A stretch of DNA of 26,129 nucleotides from Flavobacteriaceae bacterium. GTDB lineage: Bacteria > Bacteroidota > Bacteroidia > Flavobacteriales > Flavobacteriaceae. Location of the stretch: NCBI GenBank assembly GCA_023700885.1, contig JAMPYA010000008.1:1-26129 (forward strand), given 5' to 3'. Below are positions 17,078 through 25,254 of this stretch, one piece after another. Made by a program: the position numbers and the translations under genes. The notes beneath the pieces were generated by a model. The model was given only the letters and a program-made list of their open reading frames with translations. It had not been told where the DNA came from and did no database searches. Numbering within the stretch: position 1 is the stretch's first letter; the number at the start of each line of letters is the position of its first letter.

Positions 17078-17866
17078 TTAAACTTCAATTACTCCAATTA
17101 AATAAGTAACGGCATTGCCAGCAATAAGTACTCTGTCTTCTTTATATTCACAGTATAAGTTACCTTTGCGTTCTGAAAGTTGTTGAGCTGTTAATTTTGT
17201 TTTACCAAAAATGTGACTCCAATACGGAATTAAAGTAGTGTGAGCAGAACCGGTTACAGGATCTTCATTAATACCAACTTGTGGCCCAAAAAAACGAGAA
17301 ACAAAATCTACATCATTTCCTTTTGCTGTAACGATAACTCCTCTACCACCAACACTTTCTAATAATTGAAAATTAGGACTAAGATTTTCAATTTCTTCCT
17401 GATTTTTAAAAACCAACATAAAATCAGTTTTTCCTTTCCATGATTCTATTGGTTTTTTACCTAAGGCATCAATCAAAACTTGTGGAGTTGTTATTTGAGT
17501 AATGGTGTCAGAAGGGAAATTTAAGCAAAGTAAATTATGTTCCTTTATTACTGATAAGTTTCCACTTAAATAAGAATGAAAATTTAATTGATTTACTGTT
17601 GTATTAAAATGGTTAAACAAAACATGAGCACTAGCTAAAGTAGCATGTCCGCACAAATCAACTTCTACTTTAGGTGTAAACCATCTTATTTCATAAAAAG
17701 CTTCTTTTTTAACAATAAAAGCAGTTTCTGCTAAATTATTTTCAGCAGCAATTTGTTGCATTAATAATTTCGGTATCCATTCTTCTAAAATACATACTGC
17801 TGCAGGATTACCGCCAAAAACTTTATTGGTAAAGGCATCAACTTGGAAAATTTTAAGTTTCATCAT
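17078..17866 (-). CDS. PhzF-family isomerase/epimerase
   Basis: A 262-residue protein of the diaminopimelate-epimerase-like fold. Family signatures are FQVDAFTNKVFGGNPAAVC, NLAETAF with the catalytic-type Glu47, RWFTPKVEVDLCGHATLASAHV and FFGPQVGINEDPVTGSAH. It is complete and normal in length. PhzF itself isomerises a phenazine precursor, but most bacterial relatives have unknown substrates, and no phenazine genes are nearby, so the functional name should stay at family level. Two adjacent ATGs (17866 and 17863) are equally plausible starts. Its 3' end meets hutH tail to tail with only 6 nt between the stop codons and no hairpin in the gap. Confidence 0.92.
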   Translation of the reverse strand: MMKLKIFQVDAFTNKVFGGNPAAVCILEEWIPKLLMQQIAAENNLAETAFIVKKEAFYEIRWFTPKVEVDLCGHATLASAHVLFNHFNTTVNQLNFHSYLSGNLSVIKEHNLLCLNFPSDTITQITTPQVLIDALGKKPIESWKGKTDFMLVFKNQEEIENLSPNFQLLESVGGRGVIVTAKGNDVDFVSRFFGPQVGINEDPVTGSAHTTLIPYWSHIFGKTKLTAQQLSERKGNLYCEYKEDRVLIAGNAVTYLIGVIEV

Positions 17867-18006
17867 AAATTTAAGTTATTCAGCTATAAATATATTAAAT
17901 TTTGCTGATTGCAAAATATATCACACCATTTATGTTCAAAATTTATCTTTTTGCTAAGTTTTTAGGTTTTATTAAATAGTAAAATTTTTCAAATTACTTT
18001 TGGTAA

Positions 18007-18014
18007 TATATTTG
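18007..18014 (+). promoter_or_regulatory. Putative -7 element for the cysteine-rich lipoprotein gene
   Basis: TATATTTG is a full match to TAnnTTTG, but it lies 123 nt before the ATG at 18138, implying a leader of roughly 115 nt, much longer than for other genes here. It ends 7 nt before a short ORF starting at 18022. No good -33 box is found at the usual distance. Confidence 0.4.
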
Positions 18015-18021
18015 CTTAAAA

Positions 18022-18066
18022 ATGGATCAACTTATTTCTAACCTTGTAAGTCCCCATATCCATTAA
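18022..18066 (+). CDS. Possible 14-codon leader ORF
   Basis: ATG to TAA encodes MDQLISNLVSPHIH within the leader of the lipoprotein gene. The ATG stands 7 nt after a TATATTTG box, the same near-leaderless layout as tgt. It is not in frame with the downstream gene. It may be chance: short ORFs are common, and no hairpin or attenuator could be recognised between it and 18138. Confidence 0.15.
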   Translation: MDQLISNLVSPHIH

Positions 18067-18137
18067 TTGTAAAATCACACCTTTAGTATTCATTAGAGGT
18101 ATTAAAATTAATATTTAATCAATTAAAATTTAAAAAA

Positions 18138-19124
18138 ATGAAAAAAGAGATTACACTTAATGTTTTAAAGTACACACTAGGGTTAGTGCTGTTTTTTATG
18201 GTATCATCATGCTCAGATGAAGCAATAGATGTTACAACGGTTTTGAATGATATAGATGTAAACGCTTCTAGTGAAAAAAGCTCAAACCCAAAATCAACTA
18301 GTAGTTTAGGAGATTATAATGTTGCTTGTGTTGTAAGTACTGATGGCACTTTGTGGACGTATACCATTACTAAAGCAAAAACAAGCGCAAAAAATTTAAG
18401 TCATTTTATTATTGATTTAAACAATTGTGGTGATGATAGTGCTACATTTGCTAATATACTTTGGGCTACTACAAATGGTGCGCCTGCCAATTTAACACCA
18501 ACAGAAGGAAGTGGTACTGGTTGTAGTCCACAAACCACAACATCTAATTTTGTAAAAGTTAATTTTTCAGGAGAGAATCCTATAACATTTGTTATAAAAT
18601 TTGAACGTGGATATTCAAGAATAGAAACTGCAGCAGCTTGGTTTAAAGCTGGTACATCATGTAATCAAGGTGTAGTTCCTGCTCCAGGATGTCCAGTAGA
18701 AGATTATTGCTCATTCTCTCAAGGGTACTTTTTTGGAAATGGATCATCTAATAATGGCGCAAGTGATTTTTGGATTAATGGTTTAACTATTGGGGGATAT
18801 GACTATTCGCAAGCACAAGGAAATGATTTTTGGGATATAGATAGAGGTAGAGGTGGTGATCAGACCATGACAGCTTTCTTTCAATTAGGTGCACTAAGAT
18901 TAAGTGGAGTTGAAAGCGCAATGTCAAGTGATGTTGCAATTATTGATGCGTATTTTGCTGGATTAGGAATAGCAGTTAATGAATTTATTACTACAGGAAC
19001 ACAAGGAAATGTCACGTATAATTATTTCAATTTACCTGAAACTTCAGGAGGTTATACTAAAGAAGATGTAATTGCCGCTGGAGGAAGAATTGGAACTTTT
19101 ATTGATGCAAATCATTGCGAATAA
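18138..19124 (+). CDS. Uncharacterised cysteine-rich lipoprotein
   Basis: A 328-residue protein that I cannot assign to a named family. The N-terminus (MKKEITLNVLKYTLGLVLFFMVSSC split around a hydrophobic stretch 11-24) has a lipobox with Cys25, so it is probably anchored in a membrane or exposed on the surface. After a Ser/Asn-rich linker (about 42-57), a first half (about 58-180) has Cys64, Cys97, Cys129 and Cys175 and a LSHFIIDLNNCG segment. A second half begins at GCPVEDYCSFSQGYFFGNG (184-202) with Cys185 and Cys191 and ends ANHCE with Cys327. This CSxSQGY start and Cys-terminal end recall, from memory, domains of other Bacteroidota surface proteins. Seven mature cysteines besides the lipid one suggest disulfides. 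No type IX secretion tail is seen. A strong terminator follows directly. Confidence 0.8.
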   Translation: MKKEITLNVLKYTLGLVLFFMVSSCSDEAIDVTTVLNDIDVNASSEKSSNPKSTSSLGDYNVACVVSTDGTLWTYTITKAKTSAKNLSHFIIDLNNCGDDSATFANILWATTNGAPANLTPTEGSGTGCSPQTTTSNFVKVNFSGENPITFVIKFERGYSRIETAAAWFKAGTSCNQGVVPAPGCPVEDYCSFSQGYFFGNGSSNNGASDFWINGLTIGGYDYSQAQGNDFWDIDRGRGGDQTMTAFFQLGALRLSGVESAMSSDVAIIDAYFAGLGIAVNEFITTGTQGNVTYNYFNLPETSGGYTKEDVIAAGGRIGTFIDANHCE

Positions 19125-19142
19125 GTTTATAAAAAATAGATC

Positions 19143-19175
19143 AAAAAAAAGGCTGCAAAATTTGCAGCCTTTTTT
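19143..19175. terminator. Bidirectional terminator between the lipoprotein and metallo-hydrolase genes
   Basis: GGCTGC (19151-19156) and GCAGCC (19164-19169) form a stem that A/T pairs extend both inside and outside, with an A run before (19143-19150) and a T run after (19170-19175). It works on both strands and overlaps the last bases of the minus-strand stop codon at 19174-19176. Confidence 0.92.
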
Positions 19176-19932
19176 AGTTTTCTGGATACCAAATTCGCAA
19201 TCGAACTTCTATATCCGGATTTTTTTCAAAAACCAGTGCTTTAAATGCTTCAACATCACTAAAACCATCTTTTCCTCTAAAATGATAGGGATATACAATG
19301 GCAGGTTTAAAATCTAATACAGCATCTGCAGCGGTTTCAAAATCCATTGTATAAGGTAAATTCATACAAATAAAAGCAATGTCAATTTTTTTAAGGTTTC
19401 TCATTTCTGGTATATCAGCAGTATCGCCGGCAATATAAATTTTCTTATTATCTATTTTTAAAACATATCCATTGCCTCTACCTTTTAGATGACGAGATTG
19501 ATCATTTTCTGGTAAATTATACATTGGTATAGCTTCAATAGAAATACCCATTAAATTTTTAATTTCACCATTGTTAAGTACCATTGTTTTTAACTTGAGA
19601 TTATCTGGTAACTTTTCTTTAACTGCTATAGGCGCTAAAATGGTTGTTTTGTTTTCAACTAGAGTTTCTAAAGTTTTAATATTTAAATGATCTCCATGTA
19701 TATCGGTAATCAAAATTAAAGACGGATTTGGATATTCCTTGTAAATTTCTAATTCTTTGTAGGGATCTATATAAATTGTTTTTTGATTCCATTTTATAAT
19801 TAACGAAGAATGTAATACAGGTTGAATAAGAATATTTCCTTTTGATGTTTTAATAAAATCAGGTTCTGAGTATTGTGCATTTACTCTTAAAAAGCCAATA
19901 ATCAAGATTAATACAATAAATAATTTTTTCAT
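19174..19932 (-). CDS. Exported UlaG-like metallo-beta-lactamase-fold hydrolase
   Basis: With the ATG at 19932 the protein has 252 residues and starts with a clean signal peptide (MKKLFIVLILIIGFLRVNAQ). An upstream ATG at 19956 would add eight residues and overlap clpC by 14 nt. The metallo-beta-lactamase fold is marked by VLHSSLII, LITDIHGDH (His79, Asp81, His82), IYIAGDTAD (Asp170) and YPYHFRG (His217). The first histidine of the usual HxHxDH motif is Asp77, as in some UlaG-like subfamilies. Expected role: a metal-dependent hydrolase in the periplasm with unknown substrate. It follows clpC by 10 nt and probably shares its transcript. Resemblance to beta-lactamases is only in fold; no resistance function is implied. 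Confidence 0.87.
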   Translation of the reverse strand: MKKLFIVLILIIGFLRVNAQYSEPDFIKTSKGNILIQPVLHSSLIIKWNQKTIYIDPYKELEIYKEYPNPSLILITDIHGDHLNIKTLETLVENKTTILAPIAVKEKLPDNLKLKTMVLNNGEIKNLMGISIEAIPMYNLPENDQSRHLKGRGNGYVLKIDNKKIYIAGDTADIPEMRNLKKIDIAFICMNLPYTMDFETAADAVLDFKPAIVYPYHFRGKDGFSDVEAFKALVFEKNPDIEVRLRIWYPEN

Positions 19933-19942
19933 AAAATAATAA

Positions 19943-22468
19943 TTATTTGACTTCATTTTTTAGAATTTCAACTTTTAATTGATCTTGTCCATCTTCTAAA
20001 TCTAATAAAATGGTATTGCCTTCGCTTAATTTAGAATTGACAATTTCTTCTGCTAAAACATCTTCGACATATTTTTGAATGGCTCGTTTTAAAGGTCTAG
20101 CGCCGTATTGTTTATCAAATCCTTTTTCGGCAATGAAATTTTTTGCTTTATCAGAAAGTTTTAAGGTATATCCCAATTCTTGAATTCTGTTTAATAATTT
20201 TTGAAGTTCAATATCGATGATTTGGTTAATATGTTCAATTTCAAGTGGATTGAAGATGATAACATCATCAATTCTATTGATAAATTCTGGAGCAAATGAT
20301 TTTTTTAAAGCACTCTCAATAATTCCTCTGGCGTGAGTATCAGATTGAGCTTCTTTAGCAGCCGTTCCGAATCCAACACCTTGTCCAAAATCTTTTAACT
20401 GACGAGACCCAATGTTAGATGTCATAATAATAATGGTATTTCTAAAATCAATTCTACGACCTAAACTATCAGTTATATGACCATCATCTAAGATTTGGAG
20501 TAAAATATTAAACACATCTGGGTGTGCTTTTTCAATCTCATCTAATAAAACTACAGCATAAGGTTTTCTTCTTATTTTTTCGGTAAGTTGTCCTCCTTCT
20601 TCATAACCAACATAACCCGGAGGTGCTCCTATTAAACGAGAAACAGCAAATTTTTCCATATATTCACTCATATCGATGCGAACAAGTGCGTCTTCAGAAT
20701 CAAATAATTCTTTAGCTAATATTTTTGCTAACTGAGTTTTTCCAACTCCGGTTTGACCTAAAAAAATAAAGGATCCAATGGGTTTGTCTGGATCTTTTAA
20801 TCCAACTCTATTGCGCTGAATTGCTCTCACCACTTTTTTAACAGCTTCATCTTGGCCAATAACTTTACCTTTAATCAAATTAGGAAGTTCATAAAGTTTA
20901 ATATTTTCAGATTCAGCTACTTTGTGGACTGGTATTCCAGACATCATAGAAACAACTTCAGCCACATTATCTTCTGTTACTGTTATTCTATTTTTTTTGG
21001 AATCATTTTCCCATTTTTCTTGAGCTTTTTCTAAAGCGGTTTCAAGGTTTTTTTCTGTATCTCTTAATTTGGCAGCTTCTTCATATTTTTGTCTGCTTAC
21101 AGCGCTGTTTTTTTCAGTTTTAATTTTCTCTAGTTGACTTTCTAATTCTACTATTTCTTTTGGAACAATAATATTCGTAATATGAATTCTAGATCCAGAT
21201 TCATCCATTGCATCAATCGCTTTGTCGGGCAAATAATGATTTGTTATATATCGATGCGTTAATTTTACGCAAGCTTCAATAGCTTCATCTGTAAAAGTAA
21301 CGTTGTGATGATCTTCGTATTTATCTTTAATATTATGTAGAATTTGAATTGTCTCTTCAACGGAGGTCGGTTCTACTAAAATTTTTTGAAAACGACGTTC
21401 TAAAGCACCATCTTTTTCAATATGTTGGCGATATTCATCTAAAGTGGTGGCACCTATACATTGTATTTCGCCTCTTGCTAAAGCAGGTTTTAACATATTT
21501 GAAGCGTCTAAAGATCCTGTTGCACCTCCGGCTCCAACAATGGTGTGAATTTCATCAATAAAGAGAATTACATCATCGTTTTTTTCCAACTCATTCATAA
21601 GTGCTTTCATGCGTTCTTCAAATTGTCCACGATATTTTGTTCCAGCCACCATACTTGCTAAATCGATAGATACAACACGTTTGTCAAATAAAATGCGAGA
21701 TACTTTGCGTTGTACAATCATCAATGCCAATCCTTCTGCAATAGCAGATTTACCAACTCCTGGCTCTCCAATTAAGATTGGATTATTTTTCTTTCTTCTG
21801 CTTAATATTTGTGAAACACGTTCTATTTCCTTTTTTCTGCCAACAACCGGATCTAGTTTGCCAGTTTCTGCTAAATAAGTCAAATCTCTTCCAAAATTAT
21901 CAAGTACAGGGGTTTTAGATTTTTTTGATGGAGTTTTTTTCAATTGTTCAAAAGATTGTTGATTTTCATCTTCTTCACCAAAATTTCTTTCTGACGGAAA
22001 ATCTGCACGTGGGCCTTCCTGTTCTAATGAGTTATCTACAAATAAGCGTTTGTAAAGAATTCGAGCTTCGGCATAATTTATTCCCATTTTATTTAAAATT
22101 ATTGTGGTTGGATCAATCTCATTGCGTAAAATACACATCAATAAATGAGCTGTATTTACCTGATCAGATTTATAAAGTTTAATTTCCAAAAATGTTGCTT
22201 TTAGCGCTTTATCCGCTTGCTTGGTAAGTCTTAAATTGATTTTATTATTGATGATAGTCTGTGAAGGATTGAGTTCTTCTAATTTTTTTCTAACAGTATC
22301 TAAATCAATTAATAATCCGTTAAGTATATCAATAGCTTTGCCTTTTCCTTTTCTAAGAATGCCCAAGATTAAGTGTTCAGTTCCTAAAAAATCATGCCCT
22401 AATCTAATAGCTTCCTCTTTACTTAAAGCAATTACATCCTTTACTTTTTGTGAAAAATTATCATCCAT
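19943..22468 (-). CDS. clpC: ATP-dependent Clp protease ATP-binding subunit ClpC
   Basis: An 841-residue class I Hsp100 unfoldase. Two N-terminal Clp repeats (about 1-140) bind substrates or adaptors; a charged linker follows. The first AAA+ module has Walker A GEPGVGK (234-240) and Walker B ILFIDEIH (301-308). A short middle domain with a UVR-like stretch (about 445-490, YEEAAKLRD) distinguishes ClpC from ClpB. The second AAA+ module has GQTGVGKT (571-578) and VVLLDEIE (639-646), and the QGVGF loop (VGF 698-700) is the docking tripeptide for ClpP. It should deliver misfolded proteins to ClpP in the cytoplasm. The gene is divergent from gyrA across a palindrome-rich spacer. Upstream, TAAATTTA on the minus strand (22486-22493) could be a -7 box with one mismatch. 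Confidence 0.97.
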   Translation of the reverse strand: MDDNFSQKVKDVIALSKEEAIRLGHDFLGTEHLILGILRKGKGKAIDILNGLLIDLDTVRKKLEELNPSQTIINNKINLRLTKQADKALKATFLEIKLYKSDQVNTAHLLMCILRNEIDPTTIILNKMGINYAEARILYKRLFVDNSLEQEGPRADFPSERNFGEEDENQQSFEQLKKTPSKKSKTPVLDNFGRDLTYLAETGKLDPVVGRKKEIERVSQILSRRKKNNPILIGEPGVGKSAIAEGLALMIVQRKVSRILFDKRVVSIDLASMVAGTKYRGQFEERMKALMNELEKNDDVILFIDEIHTIVGAGGATGSLDASNMLKPALARGEIQCIGATTLDEYRQHIEKDGALERRFQKILVEPTSVEETIQILHNIKDKYEDHHNVTFTDEAIEACVKLTHRYITNHYLPDKAIDAMDESGSRIHITNIIVPKEIVELESQLEKIKTEKNSAVSRQKYEEAAKLRDTEKNLETALEKAQEKWENDSKKNRITVTEDNVAEVVSMMSGIPVHKVAESENIKLYELPNLIKGKVIGQDEAVKKVVRAIQRNRVGLKDPDKPIGSFIFLGQTGVGKTQLAKILAKELFDSEDALVRIDMSEYMEKFAVSRLIGAPPGYVGYEEGGQLTEKIRRKPYAVVLLDEIEKAHPDVFNILLQILDDGHITDSLGRRIDFRNTIIIMTSNIGSRQLKDFGQGVGFGTAAKEAQSDTHARGIIESALKKSFAPEFINRIDDVIIFNPLEIEHINQIIDIELQKLLNRIQELGYTLKLSDKAKNFIAEKGFDKQYGARPLKRAIQKYVEDVLAEEIVNSKLSEGNTILLDLEDGQDQLKVEILKNEVK

Positions 22469-22521
22469 ATATTCCAGTTTCTATTGTAAATTTAATAGAT
22501 TTTTTTAATTATCAACTCAAA

Positions 22522-22595
22522 AATCATTCCCTTAGTGATTCAAAAATCACTTATTTTTCATTTAAAATCATTCTAAATTAGTGATTTTAAATGAA
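22522..22595. repeat. Palindrome array in the clpC-gyrA intergenic region
   Basis: A perfect 14-bp inverted repeat, TTCATTTAAAATCA (22557-22570) and TGATTTTAAATGAA (22582-22595), surrounds the small palindrome CTAAATTAG. Just to the left, GTGATT and AATCAC (22535-22550) form a 6-bp hairpin, and AATCA (22523-22527) pairs with TGATT (22536-22540). The unit TTAGTGATT occurs twice (22532-22540 and 22578-22586), each 5-7 nt after AATCATTC. The array may be an operator or a structured RNA element; no known site is recognised. Confidence 0.6.
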
Positions 22596-22728
22596 TTTAA
22601 TGGTTAATTTTAATATAAAAAATTGTTGATAACTCAAGCTAAATTCCGTATTCAATTTATTAGTTAAAAACATGAAAAATTGTATCTTGCCTTCTTATTT
22701 TAGAGAACAATTATTAATATAATATTAT

Positions 22729-25212
22729 ATGACTGAAGGTGAGAAATTAATACCTATCAATATAGAAGATGAAATGAAATCAGCTTACATTGATTATTCA
22801 ATGTCAGTAATCGTTTCAAGGGCTTTGCCAGATGTTAGAGATGGGTTAAAACCGGTGCACAGAAGAGTGCTTTTTGGGATGCATGAATTAGGAGTAAAAG
22901 CAACCGGTTCTTATAAAAAATCAGCAAGAATTGTTGGAGAAGTATTGGGTAAATACCATCCACATGGAGATACTTCCGTTTATGACTCCATGGTTCGTAT
23001 GGCTCAGAATTGGAGCATGCGTTATATGATGGTTGACGGACAAGGAAACTTTGGTTCTGTTGATGGTGATAGTCCTGCAGCAATGCGTTATACAGAGGTT
23101 AGGATGCAAAAATTGTCTGAAGAAATGTTGGCCGACATTGAAAAAGATACCGTAGATCATAAACTAAATTTTGATGATACATTACTAGAACCTACAGTTT
23201 TACCTACACGAATTCCAAATTTATTAGTAAATGGAGCCTCAGGTATTGCAGTAGGAATGGCAACAAACATGGCTCCACATAATTTAACCGAAGTAATTAA
23301 TGGAACTGTAGCTTATATAGATAACAATGATATCGAAATAAGTGAATTAATGCAGCATATTAAAGCACCAGATTTTCCTACAGGAGGTATTATTTACGGT
23401 TATGAAGGAGTTAAGGATGCATTTGAAACCGGTAGAGGTCGTATTGTGATGCGTGCTAAAACACAGTTTGTAGAAGAAAATGGACGCGATTGTATCATCG
23501 TCTCTGAAATTCCATATCAGGTTAACAAAGCTGATATGATTAAAAAAACAGCCGATTTAGTTAATGAAAAGAAATTAGAAGGAATTTCTAATATTAGAGA
23601 CGAATCAGACCGTAATGGAATGCGCATTGTTTATATCTTAAAAAGAGATGCGGTTCCAAATGTTGTTTTAAATAATTTATTTAAACATACAGCTTTACAA
23701 CAATCATTCAGTGTTAATAATATTGCATTGGTTAATGGACGACCAAGAATGTTAAATCTTAAATTACTGATTAAATATTTTGTTGAGCATAGACATGAAG
23801 TTATCGTTAGAAGAACACAGTTTGAACTTAAAAAAGCTGAAGAACGCGCACATATTTTAGAAGGATTAATTATTGCAAGTGATAATATTGATGAAGTAAT
23901 CAAAATTATTAGAGCTTCTGAAAATGCTGATACGGCTAAAAATAATTTAATTGAAAGATTTAAATTAACTGAAATTCAAGCTAAAGCAATTGTTGAAATG
24001 AGATTGCGACAGTTAACTGGTTTAGAACAAGATAAACTAAGAGCTGAATATGAGGATATCATTAAATTAATTGAAGATTTAAAAGATATTTTAGCCAATG
24101 AAGAACGCAGAATGCAGATTATAAAAGATGAATTAATTGCCATTCGAGATAAATATGGCGATGAAAGACGCTCTAAAATTGAATATTCTGGTGGAGATAT
24201 GAGTATTGAAGATATGATTCCAGACTCTAGCGTTGTTGTTACGGTTTCACATGCCGGATATATAAAACGTACACCGCTAGTAGAATATAAAACTCAAAAT
24301 AGAGGAGGCGTTGGGCAAAAAGGTGTTGCAACTCGTAGTGAAGACTTTTTAGAACATATGTTTGTAGGTACAAATCATCAATATATGTTATTCTTTACTC
24401 AAAAAGGAAAAGTATTTTGGATGAGAGTTTTTGAAATTCCTGAAGGAAGTAAAACATCCAAAGGTAGAGCTATTCAAAACTTGATAAATATTGAGTCAGA
24501 TGATAAAGTAAAAGCATTTTTAGTGACACAAGATTTACGTGATACTGATTATGTAAATAATAATTACATCATCATGGCTACTAAAAAAGGAATTGTTAAA
24601 AAGACAACATTAGAACAATACTCTAGACCAAGAGTTAATGGAATAAATGCCATTACGATTCGTGAAGATGATGAATTACTTGAAGCAAAATTAACAACCG
24701 GAGAAAGTCAAGTTTTATTAGCTTTAAAATCAGGTAAATGTATCCGTTTTGAAGAGGGTAAAACGCGTCCGATGGGTAGAAATGCCTCAGGTGTACGCGG
24801 AATTACTCTTGCTGATGACCATGATGAAGTTGTTGGAATGGTAGCAGTAGATGACATGGAAAGTAATATTTTGGTAGTTTCTGAAAAAGGTTATGGTAAA
24901 CAATCTAGTTTAGATGATTATCGTATTACTAACAGAGGTGGTAAAGGAGTTAAAACCATTAACATTACTGAAAAAACTGGTTATTTAGTTGCAATTAAAA
25001 ATGTAATGGAAGAAGATGATTTGATGATAATCAATAAATCTGGTTTAACTATTAGAATAGCTGTAGCAGATTTAAGAGTTATGGGTAGAGCTACACAAGG
25101 TGTAAAACTGATAAATATCAAAGAAAATGACTCAATTGCCGCTGTTGCCAAAGTTATGCCGGATGATGAAGAAAATGGCACAGTAATTGAAAACGAGAAT
25201 TCAGAAATTTAA
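22729..25212 (+). CDS. gyrA: DNA gyrase subunit A
   Basis: An 827-residue subunit of the type IIA topoisomerase that, with GyrB, introduces negative supercoils. The N-terminal breakage-reunion domain shows SRALPDVRDGLKPVHRRVLF, the resistance-determining stretch KYHPHGDTSVYDSMVRM, and the catalytic tyrosine in AAMRYTE (Tyr121). NGASGIAVGMATNMAPHN and the coiled-coil with LRQLTGLEQDKL follow. The C-terminal beta-pinwheel starts with the GyrA box QNRGGVGQKG (523-532), which separates it from ParC, and has repeat blades such as MGRNASGVRGITL, NRGGKGVKTINI and MGRATQGVKLINI. Position 83 in E. coli numbering is threonine (Thr82 here) and 87 is aspartate (Asp86); from memory Thr83 is the wild-type state in Flavobacterium. 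A TATCTTG at about 22683 is a weak promoter candidate. Confidence 0.98.
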   Translation: MTEGEKLIPINIEDEMKSAYIDYSMSVIVSRALPDVRDGLKPVHRRVLFGMHELGVKATGSYKKSARIVGEVLGKYHPHGDTSVYDSMVRMAQNWSMRYMMVDGQGNFGSVDGDSPAAMRYTEVRMQKLSEEMLADIEKDTVDHKLNFDDTLLEPTVLPTRIPNLLVNGASGIAVGMATNMAPHNLTEVINGTVAYIDNNDIEISELMQHIKAPDFPTGGIIYGYEGVKDAFETGRGRIVMRAKTQFVEENGRDCIIVSEIPYQVNKADMIKKTADLVNEKKLEGISNIRDESDRNGMRIVYILKRDAVPNVVLNNLFKHTALQQSFSVNNIALVNGRPRMLNLKLLIKYFVEHRHEVIVRRTQFELKKAEERAHILEGLIIASDNIDEVIKIIRASENADTAKNNLIERFKLTEIQAKAIVEMRLRQLTGLEQDKLRAEYEDIIKLIEDLKDILANEERRMQIIKDELIAIRDKYGDERRSKIEYSGGDMSIEDMIPDSSVVVTVSHAGYIKRTPLVEYKTQNRGGVGQKGVATRSEDFLEHMFVGTNHQYMLFFTQKGKVFWMRVFEIPEGSKTSKGRAIQNLINIESDDKVKAFLVTQDLRDTDYVNNNYIIMATKKGIVKKTTLEQYSRPRVNGINAITIREDDELLEAKLTTGESQVLLALKSGKCIRFEEGKTRPMGRNASGVRGITLADDHDEVVGMVAVDDMESNILVVSEKGYGKQSSLDDYRITNRGGKGVKTINITEKTGYLVAIKNVMEEDDLMIINKSGLTIRIAVADLRVMGRATQGVKLINIKENDSIAAVAKVMPDDEENGTVIENENSEI

Positions 25213-25254
25213 CTAATGAATTAAATTAAATAGATAACGCAAATTAATACTACA

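Noticed and set aside
18080..18115. Possible hairpin in the lipoprotein leader (ACCTTTAG with TTAGAGGT)
   Set aside because: The arms pair at only about six of eight positions in A+T-rich DNA, and no T tract or known riboswitch pattern accompanies it.
19174..19932. Metallo-beta-lactamase-fold protein as an antibiotic resistance enzyme
   Set aside because: Its motifs (TDIHGDH, YPYHFRG) place it with UlaG-like hydrolases, not with true class B beta-lactamases.
22221..22508. 95-codon ORF on the + strand opposite the 5' end of clpC
   Set aside because: It is antisense to the highly conserved N-terminal Clp repeats, has no motif of its own, and looks like a shadow of clpC codon bias. The same holds for the other ORFs opposite clpC and gyrA.
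22509..22632. TTATCAAC (22509-22516) and GTTGATAA (22625-22632) as DnaA boxes of a replication origin near gyrA
   Set aside because: Neither matches TTATNCACA at the critical positions, there are only two, and no dnaA, dnaN or gyrB is nearby. They are kept only as part of the general palindromic character of the spacer.
22800..23000. Thr82 in the GyrA quinolone-determining region as a resistance mutation
   Set aside because: The position is Ser83 in E. coli, but from memory threonine is the normal residue in Flavobacterium and the other key residue (Asp86) is unchanged, so no resistance is inferred.
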